Made by a program: the position numbers and the translations under genes. Positions 63,321 to 64,000 of a stretch of 64,000 bases of DNA are shown piece after piece. The first letter of the stretch is position 1. Each line of letters opens with the position of its first letter. The notes below the pieces were generated by a model that saw only the letters and a program-made list of their open reading frames with translations, did no database searches and was not told the origin of the DNA. Source of the DNA: Corynebacterium halotolerans YIM 70093 = DSM 44683 (GTDB lineage Bacteria > Actinomycetota > Actinomycetes > Mycobacteriales > Mycobacteriaceae); assembly GCF_000341345.1 (NCBI RefSeq), contig NC_020302.1, positions 2,150,075 through 2,214,074 of the forward strand, in the 5' to 3' direction.

Positions 63321-63974
63321 ATGCGTAAAACCATCGTCAGTCTCGCCACCGCCGCTGCTCTGGTCATCGGCGTGGCGCAACCCGTCTCCGCCCAATCCGC
63401 CCTCCTGAGCAGCGCTGTCGATCTGTCCTCGGCAACAAGCAGCGAAGTGGCCGCAAACCCGGACTCCACTGAGGATGCCGACTCGGCCAGCAGCGCCCTC
63501 TCCTCCACCAGCAGTGAACTGTCCTCCGAGGAGTCGAATGCCGCCCTGGAGCCGGGCGCGGGCGAAGAGGCCACCAACTCCGGTTCCTCCGACAGTGAGG
63601 TCGGCGTCCTGATCGCGGTTCTCGCTGTCGGGGGCGCCATCGCCGCCGGGGTGAACTGGGCAATCCAGACCCGCCTCATCCCGAACCCGCTGCCCGGCAT
63701 CATTCCCGGCCCGGCTCCTGCTCCCGCTCCTACCCCTGCTCCTGCGCCGGCTCCTGCCCCCGCGCCCGCTCCGGCTCCTGCCCCCGCGCCCGCTCCGGCA
63801 CCGGCACCGGCACCGGCCCCGGTACGGACGATGCAGCCGACGTACAAGAACTGCACCGACGTGTGGAACAAGCTCGGCCGTCCTATCTATGCAGGTGAGC
63901 CGGGGTACACCCACGGTCCGCGGCGTCTTGACGGCAACAGCGACGGCGTGGGCTGCGAGAACGACCCCCGTTAG
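63321..63974 (+). CDS. Secreted excalibur-domain protein with Ala-Pro stalk
   Basis: A 217-residue exported protein. A signal peptide ends near QPVSAQS (about residue 24). A Ser-rich segment is followed by a hydrophobic stretch (VGVLIAVLAVGGAIAAGV), an Ala-Pro dipeptide stalk of about 40 residues encoded by short GC-rich repeats, and an excalibur domain with KNCTDVWNKLGRPIYAGEPG and NSDGVGCEN. It shares PIYAGxPGY with its upstream neighbour, so the two are related, and probably act at the envelope. Confidence 0.85.
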   Translation: MRKTIVSLATAAALVIGVAQPVSAQSALLSSAVDLSSATSSEVAANPDSTEDADSASSALSSTSSELSSEESNAALEPGAGEEATNSGSSDSEVGVLIAVLAVGGAIAAGVNWAIQTRLIPNPLPGIIPGPAPAPAPTPAPAPAPAPAPAPAPAPAPAPAPAPAPAPVRTMQPTYKNCTDVWNKLGRPIYAGEPGYTHGPRRLDGNSDGVGCENDPR

Positions 63975-64000
63975 CCGTACCCGATCCACGGAAACCGCCG

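Noticed and set aside
63714..63822. Short tandem repeats that could suggest a CRISPR or satellite array
   Set aside because: They encode an Ala-Pro stalk in frame within the excalibur gene. There are no spacers, and I found no CRISPR array or cas gene in the window.

Overview
The window is a stretch of a high-GC actinobacterial chromosome, most likely a Corynebacterium species. The reasons are: a 481-residue ThrC of corynebacterial type, the glnA2-glnE pair, a single-chain pyruvate dehydrogenase E1 (AceE) next to a DUF3052 gene, a NagD-like HAD phosphatase close to the corynebacterial form, an RNase H/phosphatase fusion near rnpB, and a SURF1 gene. GTG starts and ATGA/GTGA stop-start overlaps are common. 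I cannot name the species.

Layout. 1-2.4 kb holds two tandem thrC copies on the minus strand; the second is cut by the window edge. 2.7-9.6 kb carries an exported esterase-like protein, then a long AT-rich leader and a 1342-residue multidomain synthetase built like epsilon-poly-L-lysine synthetase (Pls), translationally coupled to a polytopic membrane protein. 9.7-15.1 kb is a minus-strand operon for a PaoABC-type molybdenum aldehyde oxidoreductase with its MocA- and XdhC-type maturation factors; a divergent MFS transporter follows. 17-23 kb has small exported proteins, glnE and glnA2. 23-30 kb has DUF2786, CYTH-CHAD, galactokinase-like, VOC and RNB-ribonuclease genes. 30-32.4 kb is a tandem pair of MetX-like alpha/beta hydrolases, one lacking its nucleophile. 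32.7-38.6 kb has rnpB, the RNase H/phosphatase - zinc ribbon - NIF3 operon, HAD, LMW-PTP and SURF1. 38.9-48.3 kb has a hypothetical paralog pair, tRNA-Val, DUF3052, aceE, a DUF1707 pair and a repeat-rich surface protein. 48.4-55.9 kb mixes core genes (hydrolase, acyl carrier protein, HAD phosphatase) with lower-GC accessory genes. 55.98-58.2 kb is egtB-egtD (ergothioneine). 58.4-60.8 kb is a nucleoside transporter-hydrolase operon. 60.9-62.5 kb is a HTH/PIN toxin-antitoxin unit between imperfect direct repeats, with a broken toxin gene. 62.6-64 kb has two excalibur-domain proteins.

The most notable system is the Pls-type synthetase. Its adenylation pocket, read by alignment to GrsA, gives D-A-E-S-I-G-T-V-I-K, close to the code I recall for lysine. 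It sits behind an AT-rich leader with a DtxR-like site. It may make a lysine homopolymer or a similar cationic peptide, with the overlapping membrane protein as a helper. Other points of interest are the thrC copies homogenised over 837 bp, the Ser-to-Ala MetX paralog, the frameshifted PIN toxin, a 13-bp AT-rich intergenic motif found three times, and a second family of short intergenic repeats.
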